Assembly: GCA_031258795.1 (NCBI GenBank)
Contig: JAIRMI010000086.1
Coordinates: 1-10,299 of the forward strand
Direction: 5' to 3'
Length of the DNA stretch: 10,299 bases
Source: Puniceicoccales bacterium
GTDB lineage: Bacteria; Verrucomicrobiota; Verrucomicrobiia; Opitutales; JAIRKQ01
The notes beneath the pieces were generated by a model. That model saw only the letters and a program-made list of their open reading frames with translations, was not told the origin of the DNA and did no database searches. A program made the position numbers and the translations under genes. Shown piece by piece: positions 1 to 6,337 of the stretch (the first letter of the stretch is position 1; the number at the start of each line of letters is the position of its first letter).

Positions 1-1296
1 TTCTTTGACTTCGATGCGCATATTCTTTTCAGTTTTAACATCGGTATCAATCGGAGCGATATCTACCATTTGGAAAAACATCGTATTGAGCAGGCGTGCT
101 TGACTGATTTTCATGCGAATGGAATCGAACGGATCTCCTGGAGCAAGGGCAAGCTCTCGCAGGATTACATTGTTGCTCGTCTTGGTGTTGCCCTTTATTT
201 CAATGGCATGGAGGGAACAGCGTTCGCTTTCATCTATGTGAATCACTAGATCGATCGCTCCCGTATTTATGTTTGGCAATCGTTCAGCGTACACACTGGT
301 TTCGAGATAGCTCGATTTACCGTAGTAATCCCGTATATTTTCGCAGGCATCGTCGACTTTTTTAGGTGAAAAAACATCACCAATACCCAACCCTAACAAG
401 GGCGTCAACAGCTCGGAAGGATACAAAGAATTGCCCTGAATCGAAATTTCACCAAGATGGTACTGGTTACCACTGTGTACGTTTATGTGTATATCTATTG
501 CGCCCTTGCGGTCGGTGCATAGGACGTCATTTTCGTCGATGCTCACATCCAAGTATCCATAGTTCTTGATTGCGACTTTCAGCCGATTGATATCCTCATC
601 GAGGATATCGCGCCTAAAAATACCAGTTCTTGTGAAAAAGGAAAACAATGTCCAGCTCTTCGTCTGCATGACATCCTTAAGGTCACTTGCCTTTATGCCT
701 TCCAAACCATCAAACGTAATTTTCCCCACGTGCACCTTGGTGCCTTCATCGATGTCTATGTTGACATCAACGGCCGCGCGATCGCTGACTTCCGAGACGG
801 AACAATTGATTTTTGCGTATGGGAAGCCTTTGTCTTGGTAGAGCTTTTTTATTTTCCTAATGTCCTGGTGTAGGGCGCTATCGGAAAACATTCTTCCATG
901 AGAAAGGCCCATTTCCTTCTTTATCAATTTATCCTTAACCCTTTTGTTGCCAACGATATTAATGTCATTTACCCGCAATTTTTGCGTAAGGACAAAGGTC
1001 ACGGCATATTCATGATTGCCAACCTGATCCAGCCGCACCTGCACGTAGTCAAACAGCCCGGTACTGTACAGCGACTTAATGGACGCATCGGCCAGATACT
1101 GCTTAAATTCCATGCCTTCCTTAAGCTGCACGTGGGATTCAATTGTTTCCTGGTTGAGCCCCAAAGTACTCCCGAAATAATTGTATTTAATTGAAGAAAT
1201 TATCGGCGCTTTCGGCTGCACTTCATCCATCGGTTCGCAGTAGGATGTACACAGGCCCATTGCCAACGCCGAGAGCATGGCTAAATATTTTTTCAT
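1..1296 (-). CDS. bamA: BamA, outer membrane protein assembly factor (3' part beyond window edge)
   Basis: The reading frame on the minus strand is open from an ATG at 1296 to the window edge and gives 432 residues with no stop. It starts with a signal peptide (MKKYLAMLSALAMGLCTSYC), so the protein is exported. Five successive POTRA-type repeats follow at roughly residues 32-105, 107-184, 186-274, 278-356 and 360-432. Each repeat has the family pattern of a strand such as INIVGNKRV, a helix, then a Y..KGF/Y..YGY turn. The last repeat reads IEIKGNTKTSNNVILREL, typical of POTRA5. The beta-barrel half lies outside the window. BamA folds and inserts outer-membrane beta-barrel proteins, and its POTRA domains sit in the periplasm. 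It follows dnaB by 12 bases and is probably co-transcribed with it. An in-frame ATG at 1302 (adding Met-Cys) is an equally possible start. TamA or another Omp85 protein is the main alternative, but five POTRAs favour BamA. Confidence 0.93.
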   Translation of the reverse strand, partial: MKKYLAMLSALAMGLCTSYCEPMDEVQPKAPIISSIKYNYFGSTLGLNQETIESHVQLKEGMEFKQYLADASIKSLYSTGLFDYVQVRLDQVGNHEYAVTFVLTQKLRVNDINIVGNKRVKDKLIKKEMGLSHGRMFSDSALHQDIRKIKKLYQDKGFPYAKINCSVSEVSDRAAVDVNIDIDEGTKVHVGKITFDGLEGIKASDLKDVMQTKSWTLFSFFTRTGIFRRDILDEDINRLKVAIKNYGYLDVSIDENDVLCTDRKGAIDIHINVHSGNQYHLGEISIQGNSLYPSELLTPLLGLGIGDVFSPKKVDDACENIRDYYGKSSYLETSVYAERLPNINTGAIDLVIHIDESERCSLHAIEIKGNTKTSNNVILRELALAPGDPFDSIRMKISQARLLNTMFFQMVDIAPIDTDVKTEKNMRIEVKE

Positions 1297-1308
1297 GCAC
1301 ATAATTTT

Positions 1309-2745
1309 CTACTCACAGGTTGATAAATCCACGTAATTTTCGAATCGTGTAAGATTCTTAACAAAAGTCAACGGTACGGCCCCAACGGGCCCATTCCTTT
1401 GCTTAGCAATAATAAGCTCCCGCGCAACAACATCCGAAAATTGTTGCTGATCCTGCTGATCATCGGCTCCCGACAGCTGGCGATTGGCCAAAAGCATGAC
1501 AACATCCGCATCCTGTTCAATGGCCCCAGACTCGCGCAAATCCGACAAACGGGGGAGGCGGCGTTCCCTTTCCGATTCGCGGTTAAGTTGGCTGAGAACA
1601 ATGACCGGAATTTTGAGCTCCTTTGCCATGGCCTTTATTCCGCGGGAAATTTCTGAAATTTGTTGTTCACGGGGAACTCGGCTATCTCCATTTATGAGCT
1701 GCAGATAGTCAATTATGATCAGGCCAATCGATTCTTTGCTGTGAATTCTGCGCGCCTTAGCCCTCATTTCCAGGACCGTCAGATTGGTGGATTCGTCGAT
1801 CCACAGCGGTGCGGTCTTTAATTCTGTAGCCGATCTCGATAGTGCCTCACTGGCCTGTTTGGAAATAAAACCTTCCCGCAGCTTCGTCATGTTTACTCCC
1901 GAACGGCCGCACAGCAAGCGCATGGCAAGTTGCTCCGCGCTCATTTCCAAGCTGAAAAAAAGCGTCCCAACGGGGCTACGATCCTTTTTTTCTGGCAAAA
2001 CAACATTTTCGGCAATATTCATCGCCAAGCTGGTTTTACCCATGGACGGTCTGGCGGCAATTACGATCATATCGCTCTCCCGAAAGCCAAAAAGCATCCT
2101 GTCCAGATCCGAAAATCCGGAGGCAACACCGATGATTTCGCCCCGCCTCTGCAACATCATTTGTGCCGTAGTTATTGCGCAATCCACAAGTTTATTAACG
2201 TGTACGGCGGCATTGCTAAGGCGATCATCGCTTATGGCAAAGATTTCATTTTCTGCCCGCTCGATGAAATCATCGAGGGCTTCGTTATCCTCATAGGCCC
2301 GAGCAATATTTCGCATCGAGGCTTCTATTACGCGCCGTACGAGCTCGAATTCGCGTACCCGCTTTACGTAGTGGGCGATGTGCGCCGGGGTATCGATTCT
2401 ATCGCAGGTTCGGTTTATGTATGCCGCTCCGCCGATCCCATCCAATTGGTGTCGATTGTCCAATTTATCGGCAAGGATGAGCTCATTGATTGGTGAACTT
2501 TCAGCATACAAATCTGAAATAGCCTGCCACATAACCCGGTGTGCAGGAACATAAAAAGAATCGCTGCTAATTTTGTTTTGCAGGCACAACGGAACGCTAT
2601 CTTGGCCGCCCTCGAGGACACAACATGCCAGCAAGGCCTGCTCAAATTCTACACTGTGTGGGCGGGGACGATCAAAAATTTTACTGTCGCCAAGGACCTC
2701 CGCATCACCTCTGTAGCGCGCGGCCTTTGCCCGCCTATCAACCAT
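1309..2745 (-). CDS. dnaB: Replicative DNA helicase DnaB
   Basis: This 478-residue protein is the hexameric helicase that unwinds DNA at the replication fork and partners with DnaG primase. Residues 1-30 are a basic, poorly conserved leader. The N-terminal DnaB domain starts near HSVEFEQALLACCVLE (30-45). The RecA-like motor has Walker A ARPSMGKT (231-238, Lys237), the FFSLEMS motif with Glu267, and Walker B LIIIDYLQL (342-350, Asp346). It also has SQLNRESERERRLPRLSDLR from 385 and the AKQRNGPVG arginine-finger motif with Arg450. A glutamine-rich insert (QQDQQQ, about 430-435) sits in a variable loop. Length is normal for the family and no intein is present. The ATG at 2745 is the only good start before Met72. 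The gene lies 14 bases after rplI and 12 before bamA. RadA/Sms is excluded because the full DnaB N-domain is present. Confidence 0.97.
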   Translation of the reverse strand: MVDRRAKAARYRGDAEVLGDSKIFDRPRPHSVEFEQALLACCVLEGGQDSVPLCLQNKISSDSFYVPAHRVMWQAISDLYAESSPINELILADKLDNRHQLDGIGGAAYINRTCDRIDTPAHIAHYVKRVREFELVRRVIEASMRNIARAYEDNEALDDFIERAENEIFAISDDRLSNAAVHVNKLVDCAITTAQMMLQRRGEIIGVASGFSDLDRMLFGFRESDMIVIAARPSMGKTSLAMNIAENVVLPEKKDRSPVGTLFFSLEMSAEQLAMRLLCGRSGVNMTKLREGFISKQASEALSRSATELKTAPLWIDESTNLTVLEMRAKARRIHSKESIGLIIIDYLQLINGDSRVPREQQISEISRGIKAMAKELKIPVIVLSQLNRESERERRLPRLSDLRESGAIEQDADVVMLLANRQLSGADDQQDQQQFSDVVARELIIAKQRNGPVGAVPLTFVKNLTRFENYVDLSTCE

Positions 2746-2759
2746 AAATCAACCGCAAC

Positions 2760-3221
2760 CTAGTTGATCGGATTTTCGGAAACAACCTCCACTGGCAAAT
2801 CAAATTCAACGTCCCGATGCAGTCTGATTTTTACACTATGCCGCCCCAATTCTTTGATGAAGCCGGCTATAATCTTTTTCTTGTCAATCTCCATACCACT
2901 TTCGGCTATTTTTCGGGAAATGTCAGCGGGAGTAATTGCTCCGAACATTTTTCCATTTTCTCCAGTCTTAACGGCCAGCACAACTACGACTTTCGACAGC
3001 TGGTCGAAGAGTTGATTTGCCTCTGTGAGCTCGCGTTGCTCACGCTGCTCACGGACACGAGTCAGTGTCTCGATTTGCTTTTTGTTTGCACTCGACATGC
3101 GCACAGCTAAACCCCGTGGGAGCAAATAATTGCGCGCATAACCAGCCTTAACCTTAACAGCCTGCCCCTCGCTGCCTAACTTTTCCAAGTGCTTCAATAA
3201 TAATACTTCCGTTACTGCCAT
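2760..3221 (-). CDS. rplI: 50S ribosomal protein bL9
   Basis: This 153-residue protein is the large-subunit protein bL9, which binds 23S rRNA near the L1 stalk and helps maintain reading-frame fidelity. The N-terminal rRNA-binding domain carries the full L9 signature: G16, G19, V24, then GYARNYLLPRGLA at 27-39. A long charged linker helix follows (about 45-75, rich in Gln/Arg/Glu), then the C-terminal domain with GKMFGAITPADI and HSVKIRLH, ending in VEVVSENPIN. I chose the ATG at 3221. A TTG two codons upstream (3227) is in frame but would only add two residues. No clear ribosome-binding site is visible. The gene sits 20 bases after ssb and 14 before dnaB. In many bacteria rpsR lies between ssb and rplI, but here it does not. 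Confidence 0.96.
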   Translation of the reverse strand: MAVTEVLLLKHLEKLGSEGQAVKVKAGYARNYLLPRGLAVRMSSANKKQIETLTRVREQREQRELTEANQLFDQLSKVVVVLAVKTGENGKMFGAITPADISRKIAESGMEIDKKKIIAGFIKELGRHSVKIRLHRDVEFDLPVEVVSENPIN

Positions 3222-3241
3222 AGTCAAGAATTCTAAAATTT

Positions 3242-3709
3242 TTAAAAGGGAATGTCCTCGTCAATATCCTCCACGCTAACTGCGGGCTTGGGGGTCTTAT
3301 TTTTCGCAGATAAATCTTCGGCAAAATTCACATTGTCTTGGTCATCAACGGATGCGGCCATGTTCGGATCGCTATCGACGCGCGAACCCACAAACTGAAA
3401 GTTCTCAAGAACAACGACTATTTTATTGCGTTTTTCACCACTTTGTGACTCCCATTGGTCCAAGCGTAAGCGGCCTTCTACTAGGATAGAACGCCCCTTG
3501 GTCATGTATTTACCGATGGATTCAGCCTGTTTACCAAAGGAATCGATGTCAACAAACAAGGTTTCTTCTCGCGTTGATCCGTCGGCCATTCGAGAAACCC
3601 TACTAACAGCCATGCCGAATTTACAAATCGTTGTGCCCGAAGTTGATACGCGCACTTCCGGATCGCGCGTTAGATTTCCTAGTAGGATAACTTTATTGAA
3701 AGATGCCAT
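3242..3709 (-). CDS. ssb: Single-stranded DNA-binding protein SSB
   Basis: This 155-residue protein coats single-stranded DNA during replication, repair and recombination, normally as a tetramer. The OB fold spans about 1-108: it opens with FNKVILLGNLTRDPEVR, continues with FVDIDSFGKQAESIGKYMTKG, and ends at VVLENFQFVGSR. A flexible, acidic and polar linker follows (109-147). The C-terminus is the acidic tip VEDIDEDIPF, the standard docking tail for SSB partner proteins, so the protein is complete. Phe58 stands where Escherichia coli SSB has a tryptophan. Only Trp86 remains in the DNA-binding face, and this is a common variation in other phyla. It starts nine bases after rpsF and precedes rplI by 20 bases. 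This is the usual housekeeping SSB position, not a plasmid or phage copy. Confidence 0.97.
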   Translation of the reverse strand: MASFNKVILLGNLTRDPEVRVSTSGTTICKFGMAVSRVSRMADGSTREETLFVDIDSFGKQAESIGKYMTKGRSILVEGRLRLDQWESQSGEKRNKIVVVLENFQFVGSRVDSDPNMAASVDDQDNVNFAEDLSAKNKTPKPAVSVEDIDEDIPF

Positions 3710-3718
3710 GTCTTTTCG

Positions 3719-4012
3719 CTAGCAATTTTCAATAAAAACGCGATTTATGGTTTTGTCTAGCTTAAGTTTTCCCCTTATGGCGGCCGGCACGCTAGAATCC
3801 CCTTCAATGTAGATTTGAACATACTCGCCGCTCGGAAATTTTTTATCCACGGCGCGCTCAAATACCTTTTGCCCAAGGGGTTTAAAGTCATTAATAATTC
3901 CACCCACATCAGTTACGGTATTTTTGAGCTTGGCAAAAATCGTATCAATGGGCTCGGAATATCCACGCATATCCAGAATGAAGCTAACCCTGTAATTTTT
4001 CTTGTTCGTCAT
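3719..4012 (-). CDS. rpsF: 30S ribosomal protein bS6
   Basis: This 97-residue protein matches bS6, a small-subunit protein of the platform that normally pairs with bS18. The ferredoxin-like fold is recognisable. A first strand YRVSFILDMRG is followed by a helix with IDTIFAKLKNTV and then VGGIINDFKPLG, the counterpart of the family's GG.i...e..G segment. Later come YVQIYIEGD and a final helix and strand KLKLDKTINRVFIEN. Similarity to the E. coli form is only moderate, and the context (directly upstream of ssb and rplI) settles the call. The start codon lies inside the end of pth: the two genes overlap by 29 bases in different frames, so translation may be coupled. No strong ribosome-binding site precedes the ATG. 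The C-terminus lacks the glutamate tail that E. coli RimK extends. Confidence 0.92.
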   Translation of the reverse strand: MTNKKNYRVSFILDMRGYSEPIDTIFAKLKNTVTDVGGIINDFKPLGQKVFERAVDKKFPSGEYVQIYIEGDSSVPAAIRGKLKLDKTINRVFIENC

Positions 4013-4589
4013 AAGTTTTTCTGCGATTGGTTAGATTCATGGAACATTCTAAACCTTTGTCAAGCAGTAGCTGCAAATCGTACAAAATTTTGGGCATCAT
4101 CAACTCGATGATCCTTTGCTCCTCATCGGTAAATTTTCCCAAGACATGATCCTTCAAATCCATTGCCTTGTTCTTTTTTGCTCCGACTCCTATTCTGAAT
4201 CTTATGAAGCCGGGGCCGAGTTTCGACAAGATATCAATCAAACCATTGTGGCCCGCTGAGCCGCTGCGTCCCGTCAGCTTAAATTCACCGACGTCAAAGG
4301 AAATATCATCGCAGATAATCACCACTTCAGAGGAATTTATCTTAAAAAATCGGCAAATTTTCTGAACCGCCCGTCCGCTTTCGTTTACAAAGGTTGTTGG
4401 CTTTGAAAGGATCAAATTGCCATTGTCGGATTTAATCAACGCCAACTCACACTCCAACTTTTTGTCCAATTTCCAATTTCCTCCCTTGGTGACGCAAAAC
4501 TTATCAAGAACGTAAAACCCAACATTATGTCGGGTTCCATCGTATTCTCTACCAGGATTTCCCAGTCCCACGAGAAGCTTCGTAGCCAT
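3984..4589 (-). CDS. pth: Peptidyl-tRNA hydrolase
   Basis: This 201-residue cytoplasmic enzyme cleaves the ester bond of peptidyl-tRNAs released prematurely from ribosomes, recycling tRNA. All key residues of the bacterial Pth family are present. Asn11 is in GLGNPG, and His21 in TRHNVGF is the catalytic base. Asn69 lies in the TTFVNESG segment, Asp94 in ICDDISFDVG, and Asn115 in the SAGHNGL loop. RFRIGVG and DHVLGKF follow as expected. The C-terminus (about 185-201) is polar and probably a flexible tail, and its codons overlap the beginning of rpsF by 29 bases. The gene begins 12 bases after rplY. The rplY-pth neighbourhood is widespread in bacteria and supports both calls. Confidence 0.97.
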   Translation of the reverse strand: MATKLLVGLGNPGREYDGTRHNVGFYVLDKFCVTKGGNWKLDKKLECELALIKSDNGNLILSKPTTFVNESGRAVQKICRFFKINSSEVVIICDDISFDVGEFKLTGRSGSAGHNGLIDILSKLGPGFIRFRIGVGAKKNKAMDLKDHVLGKFTDEEQRIIELMMPKILYDLQLLLDKGLECSMNLTNRRKTYDEQEKLQG

Positions 4590-4601
4590 TTATCATGAGC
4601 G

Positions 4602-5273
4602 CTACTTTGCTTCCTTCCCTTCCGTCTTCTTGGCTTCAGCAGCTGCCGTTGCTTCGGGAGATGGAGAAGCGTCAGCAACCTTGATTTCCGCCTCAGGTGT
4701 AGACTCTTCCTTCTCTTCTGCCACGTTCTTACAGGAAACCACCGCCACTTCATCACCATCGACAAAATCAACGCCCTCAATTTTTTCCAAATCCTTGATA
4801 TGAACGATATCGCCCACCTTCAAGGCGCTGATGTTGACCTTGACACTACTGGGCAAATCAGCAGGCAAGCACTTCACGTTGACTTCGTGCCTCGCCATAT
4901 CCAGCACTCCACCAAAATCTTTGACACCAATTGATTCCCCCACAAATTCGACAGGCACAGCGGTCGTCATCTTTTCCGCCCGTGAAACCTCGTGAAAATC
5001 GACGTGTAAGAAGCGATCGCTAATTGGATCCCGCTTCATATCGGCGATTGTCGATAAAACGGATCCCCCTCCAACGATTTTAATATTCACCAAGGAAGCG
5101 CCCTGTCCTTTTTCCCTGAGAAGCAGGCGAAATTCCTTTTCGTCGAAGGACAAAGACTGTGTCCCGGATTTTCCGTAAACCACAGCGGGAACGCGACCGG
5201 ACTCCCGCAGCTTGCGCACATATTGGCGACCGGTCCCAACCCTTTTTTCCACAGATAATTCTAATTGTTTCAT
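4602..5273 (-). CDS. rplY: 50S ribosomal protein bL25, CTC/TL5 long form
   Basis: This 223-residue protein is the long form of bL25, which binds 5S rRNA. The N-terminal 5S-binding domain (about 1-92) contains KLRESGRVPAVVYGK, with SDRFLHVDFHEV at its end. The second, TL5-type beta domain (about 98-182) includes VPVEFVGESIGVK, ARHEVNVKCLPADLP and LKVGDIVHIKDL. From about residue 183 there is a low-complexity tail rich in Glu, Ala, Pro and Lys, which is common in this family and probably disordered. It is the first gene of the leftward train and has the best ribosome-binding site of that set (AGAGGG, five bases before the ATG). The short single-domain RplY of Enterobacteria is excluded by the second domain. 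The general-stress protein Ctc is the same family. Confidence 0.95.
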   Translation of the reverse strand: MKQLELSVEKRVGTGRQYVRKLRESGRVPAVVYGKSGTQSLSFDEKEFRLLLREKGQGASLVNIKIVGGGSVLSTIADMKRDPISDRFLHVDFHEVSRAEKMTTAVPVEFVGESIGVKDFGGVLDMARHEVNVKCLPADLPSSVKVNISALKVGDIVHIKDLEKIEGVDFVDGDEVAVVSCKNVAEEKEESTPEAEIKVADASPSPEATAAAEAKKTEGKEAK

Positions 5274-5278
5274 AGCAA

Positions 5279-5284
5279 CCCTCT
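5279..5284 (-). promoter_or_regulatory. Ribosome-binding site of rplY
   Basis: The minus strand reads AGAGGG here, five bases before the rplY ATG at 5273. This is a good Shine-Dalgarno match at a workable spacing and confirms the start. It stands out because most genes in the window have no such site. Confidence 0.7.
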
Positions 5285-5299
5285 ATACTTCGAAGAATA
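5284..5299. promoter_or_regulatory. Imperfect palindrome upstream of rplY, possible operator
   Basis: The plus strand reads TATACTTCGAAGAATA. The central CTTCGAAG is a perfect 8-base palindrome, and pairing continues after one mismatch on each side, giving 14 of 16 symmetric positions. It abuts the rplY ribosome-binding site and touches the putative -10 box, where a repressor or autoregulatory site would be effective. As RNA it would form only a weak hairpin because the centre leaves no proper loop. A chance palindrome is possible; no regulator is identified. Confidence 0.25.
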
Positions 5300-5328
5300 A
5301 TGTACGGGAAATAAGCCAAACATTCCAA
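5299..5328 (-). promoter_or_regulatory. Candidate sigma70-type promoter of the rplY-bamA train
   Basis: On the minus strand TTGGAA (5328-5323) and TACATT (5304-5299) are separated by 18 bases, each matching four of six consensus positions. Runs of T on that strand at 5329-5347 lie just upstream and resemble an A/T-rich UP element. Transcription would begin close to 5290, giving a very short leader. The boxes are weak, so the position is tentative. A promoter somewhere in this divergent gap is nonetheless required. Confidence 0.3.
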
Positions 5329-5365
5329 AAATCAAACAAAAAAATACATGCTTTGTTCAGAAAAC

Positions 5366-5393
5366 TTGATTAAGCTACCGTTGTTAGTATGAA
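5366..5393 (+). promoter_or_regulatory. Candidate promoter of the Ppx/GppA-to-pssA train
   Basis: TTGATT (5366-5371) and TATGAA (5388-5393) are separated by 16 bases, each matching four of six sigma70 consensus positions. Transcription would start near 5400, leaving a leader of about 65 bases before the ATG at 5466. The match is weak and the spacing one base short of ideal, so this is only a candidate. Confidence 0.25.
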
Positions 5394-5465
5394 TGGTGGT
5401 AAGAAAGGGAAATATGCTTGCCACATTTTCAAAAGAATTGAGGAATTGCTGGCTATAAATGGCAA

Positions 5466-6335
5466 ATGCAAAATTTGATCAACATAATTGACATTGGAAC
5501 TGGTTCCATCAAAGCTTCCCTGTTTAATTGCGAGGGAGAAAAATGCCAACAAGTTGCCTTTAGGAGTATTGACATCCGCATGGTAGATCAAATTTTTAAG
5601 GAAATTAGTGGCGACAAGCAAAACCTGGCAGCGGAAGCGATAAAAAGTTTAATCTCCTTCGGCCGGGAGAAAGGGACTAAGGATGTTATCTGCATTGCCA
5701 CCTACGGGGTTCGTTCCGCGAAAAATGGAGGAAAATTTTTGGCAAAAGTGAAAGCCGAAATGGGAATTGATGTGTGCTTACTAACCGGTTTCGAAGAAGC
5801 GCGCCTCATTTGTGACTCCGTAAAAAACACCGAGGAAGCGGAGAACTTTTGGGCCCTGGATGTGGGTGGAGGCAGTGTGGAATTTAACATCTTTAATGGC
5901 ACCCATATTTTTTCGATGAGCAAAAGCATCGGAGCCATTAGCATTGCCAACATCTTGCACAGAAGACAATTAAGTCTTTCTTTGAGAAATATTGCAAAAA
6001 TTATCCATGAAAGCACAGGTGATGTTCCCTTTCCAGCACAAGATGCCGAAATTATCTGTACCGGAGGGTGCATATCCATCGCAAAACAATTTTTAACAAC
6101 CAGTGAAAAAGTTGTTTCCGTTGGAAAACTGAAAGCCCTTTTTGAAAAAGTTTCTCCGATGTGCGCTGAGGAAAGACTTGCCTTTGGTATTCCCCAAGGG
6201 AAAGTGGATATTTTTGCCATAGGGCTCGCCATTCCAATAGCGGTACTGGCTCTGTTAAAGCGCAAAAAGATCACAATTTCTGCCGCTAATGTTAGGCACG
6301 GTGTGGCCCTAAGTCGAGCCCTGTTCATGAGATAA
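5466..6335 (+). CDS. Ppx/GppA family phosphatase (exopolyphosphatase or pppGpp phosphohydrolase)
   Basis: This 289-residue protein belongs to the actin-fold (ASKHA) Ppx/GppA family, which removes terminal phosphate from polyphosphate or from pppGpp. The first phosphate motif is IDIGTGSIKASLF (8-20). TGFEEARL (107-114) holds the catalytic glutamate, Glu110 or Glu111. The second phosphate loop is LDVGGGSVEF (131-140), GAISIA follows at 156-161, and ICTGGCISIA (197-206) resembles the nucleotide-loop segment. The later IPQGKVDIFAIGLAI matches the family's RAD segment, with Lys in place of Arg. The length fits the short two-domain type that lacks the C-terminal HD domain of E. coli Ppx/GppA. A stop at 5439 and an N-terminus that begins right at the first motif support the ATG at 5466. 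There is no clear ribosome-binding site. It precedes the pseudouridine synthase by two bases. Substrate preference cannot be read from the sequence. Confidence 0.87.
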   Translation: MQNLINIIDIGTGSIKASLFNCEGEKCQQVAFRSIDIRMVDQIFKEISGDKQNLAAEAIKSLISFGREKGTKDVICIATYGVRSAKNGGKFLAKVKAEMGIDVCLLTGFEEARLICDSVKNTEEAENFWALDVGGGSVEFNIFNGTHIFSMSKSIGAISIANILHRRQLSLSLRNIAKIIHESTGDVPFPAQDAEIICTGGCISIAKQFLTTSEKVVSVGKLKALFEKVSPMCAEERLAFGIPQGKVDIFAIGLAIPIAVLALLKRKKITISAANVRHGVALSRALFMR

Positions 6336-6337
6336 TA

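Larger units (their letters stand above)
5274..5465. other. Divergent intergenic region between the two gene trains
   Basis: This 192-base AT-rich stretch is the only sizeable non-coding gap in the window and separates rplY (minus) from the Ppx/GppA gene (plus). It must hold promoters for both directions, and weak candidates are listed separately. No terminator, riboswitch-like fold or tRNA is seen. Very short frames at 5389-5478 and 5393-5458 on the plus strand lack ribosome-binding sites and are not called as genes. Confidence 0.6.

Noticed and set aside
366..1194. Several plus-strand open frames of 67-98 codons in the first 1.2 kb.
   Set aside because: All are antisense to a continuous minus-strand BamA frame with five POTRA repeats.
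1930..2496. A 188-codon plus-strand open frame opposite dnaB.
   Set aside because: It lies wholly within the unmistakable dnaB gene, has no family features and no ribosome-binding site; it is an antisense shadow.
5389..5478. Two short plus-strand frames (29 codons at 5389-5478 and 21 codons at 5393-5458) just before and into the Ppx/GppA gene, possibly leader peptides.
   Set aside because: No ribosome-binding site, no recognisable composition or attenuator structure, and they overlap each other in different frames.
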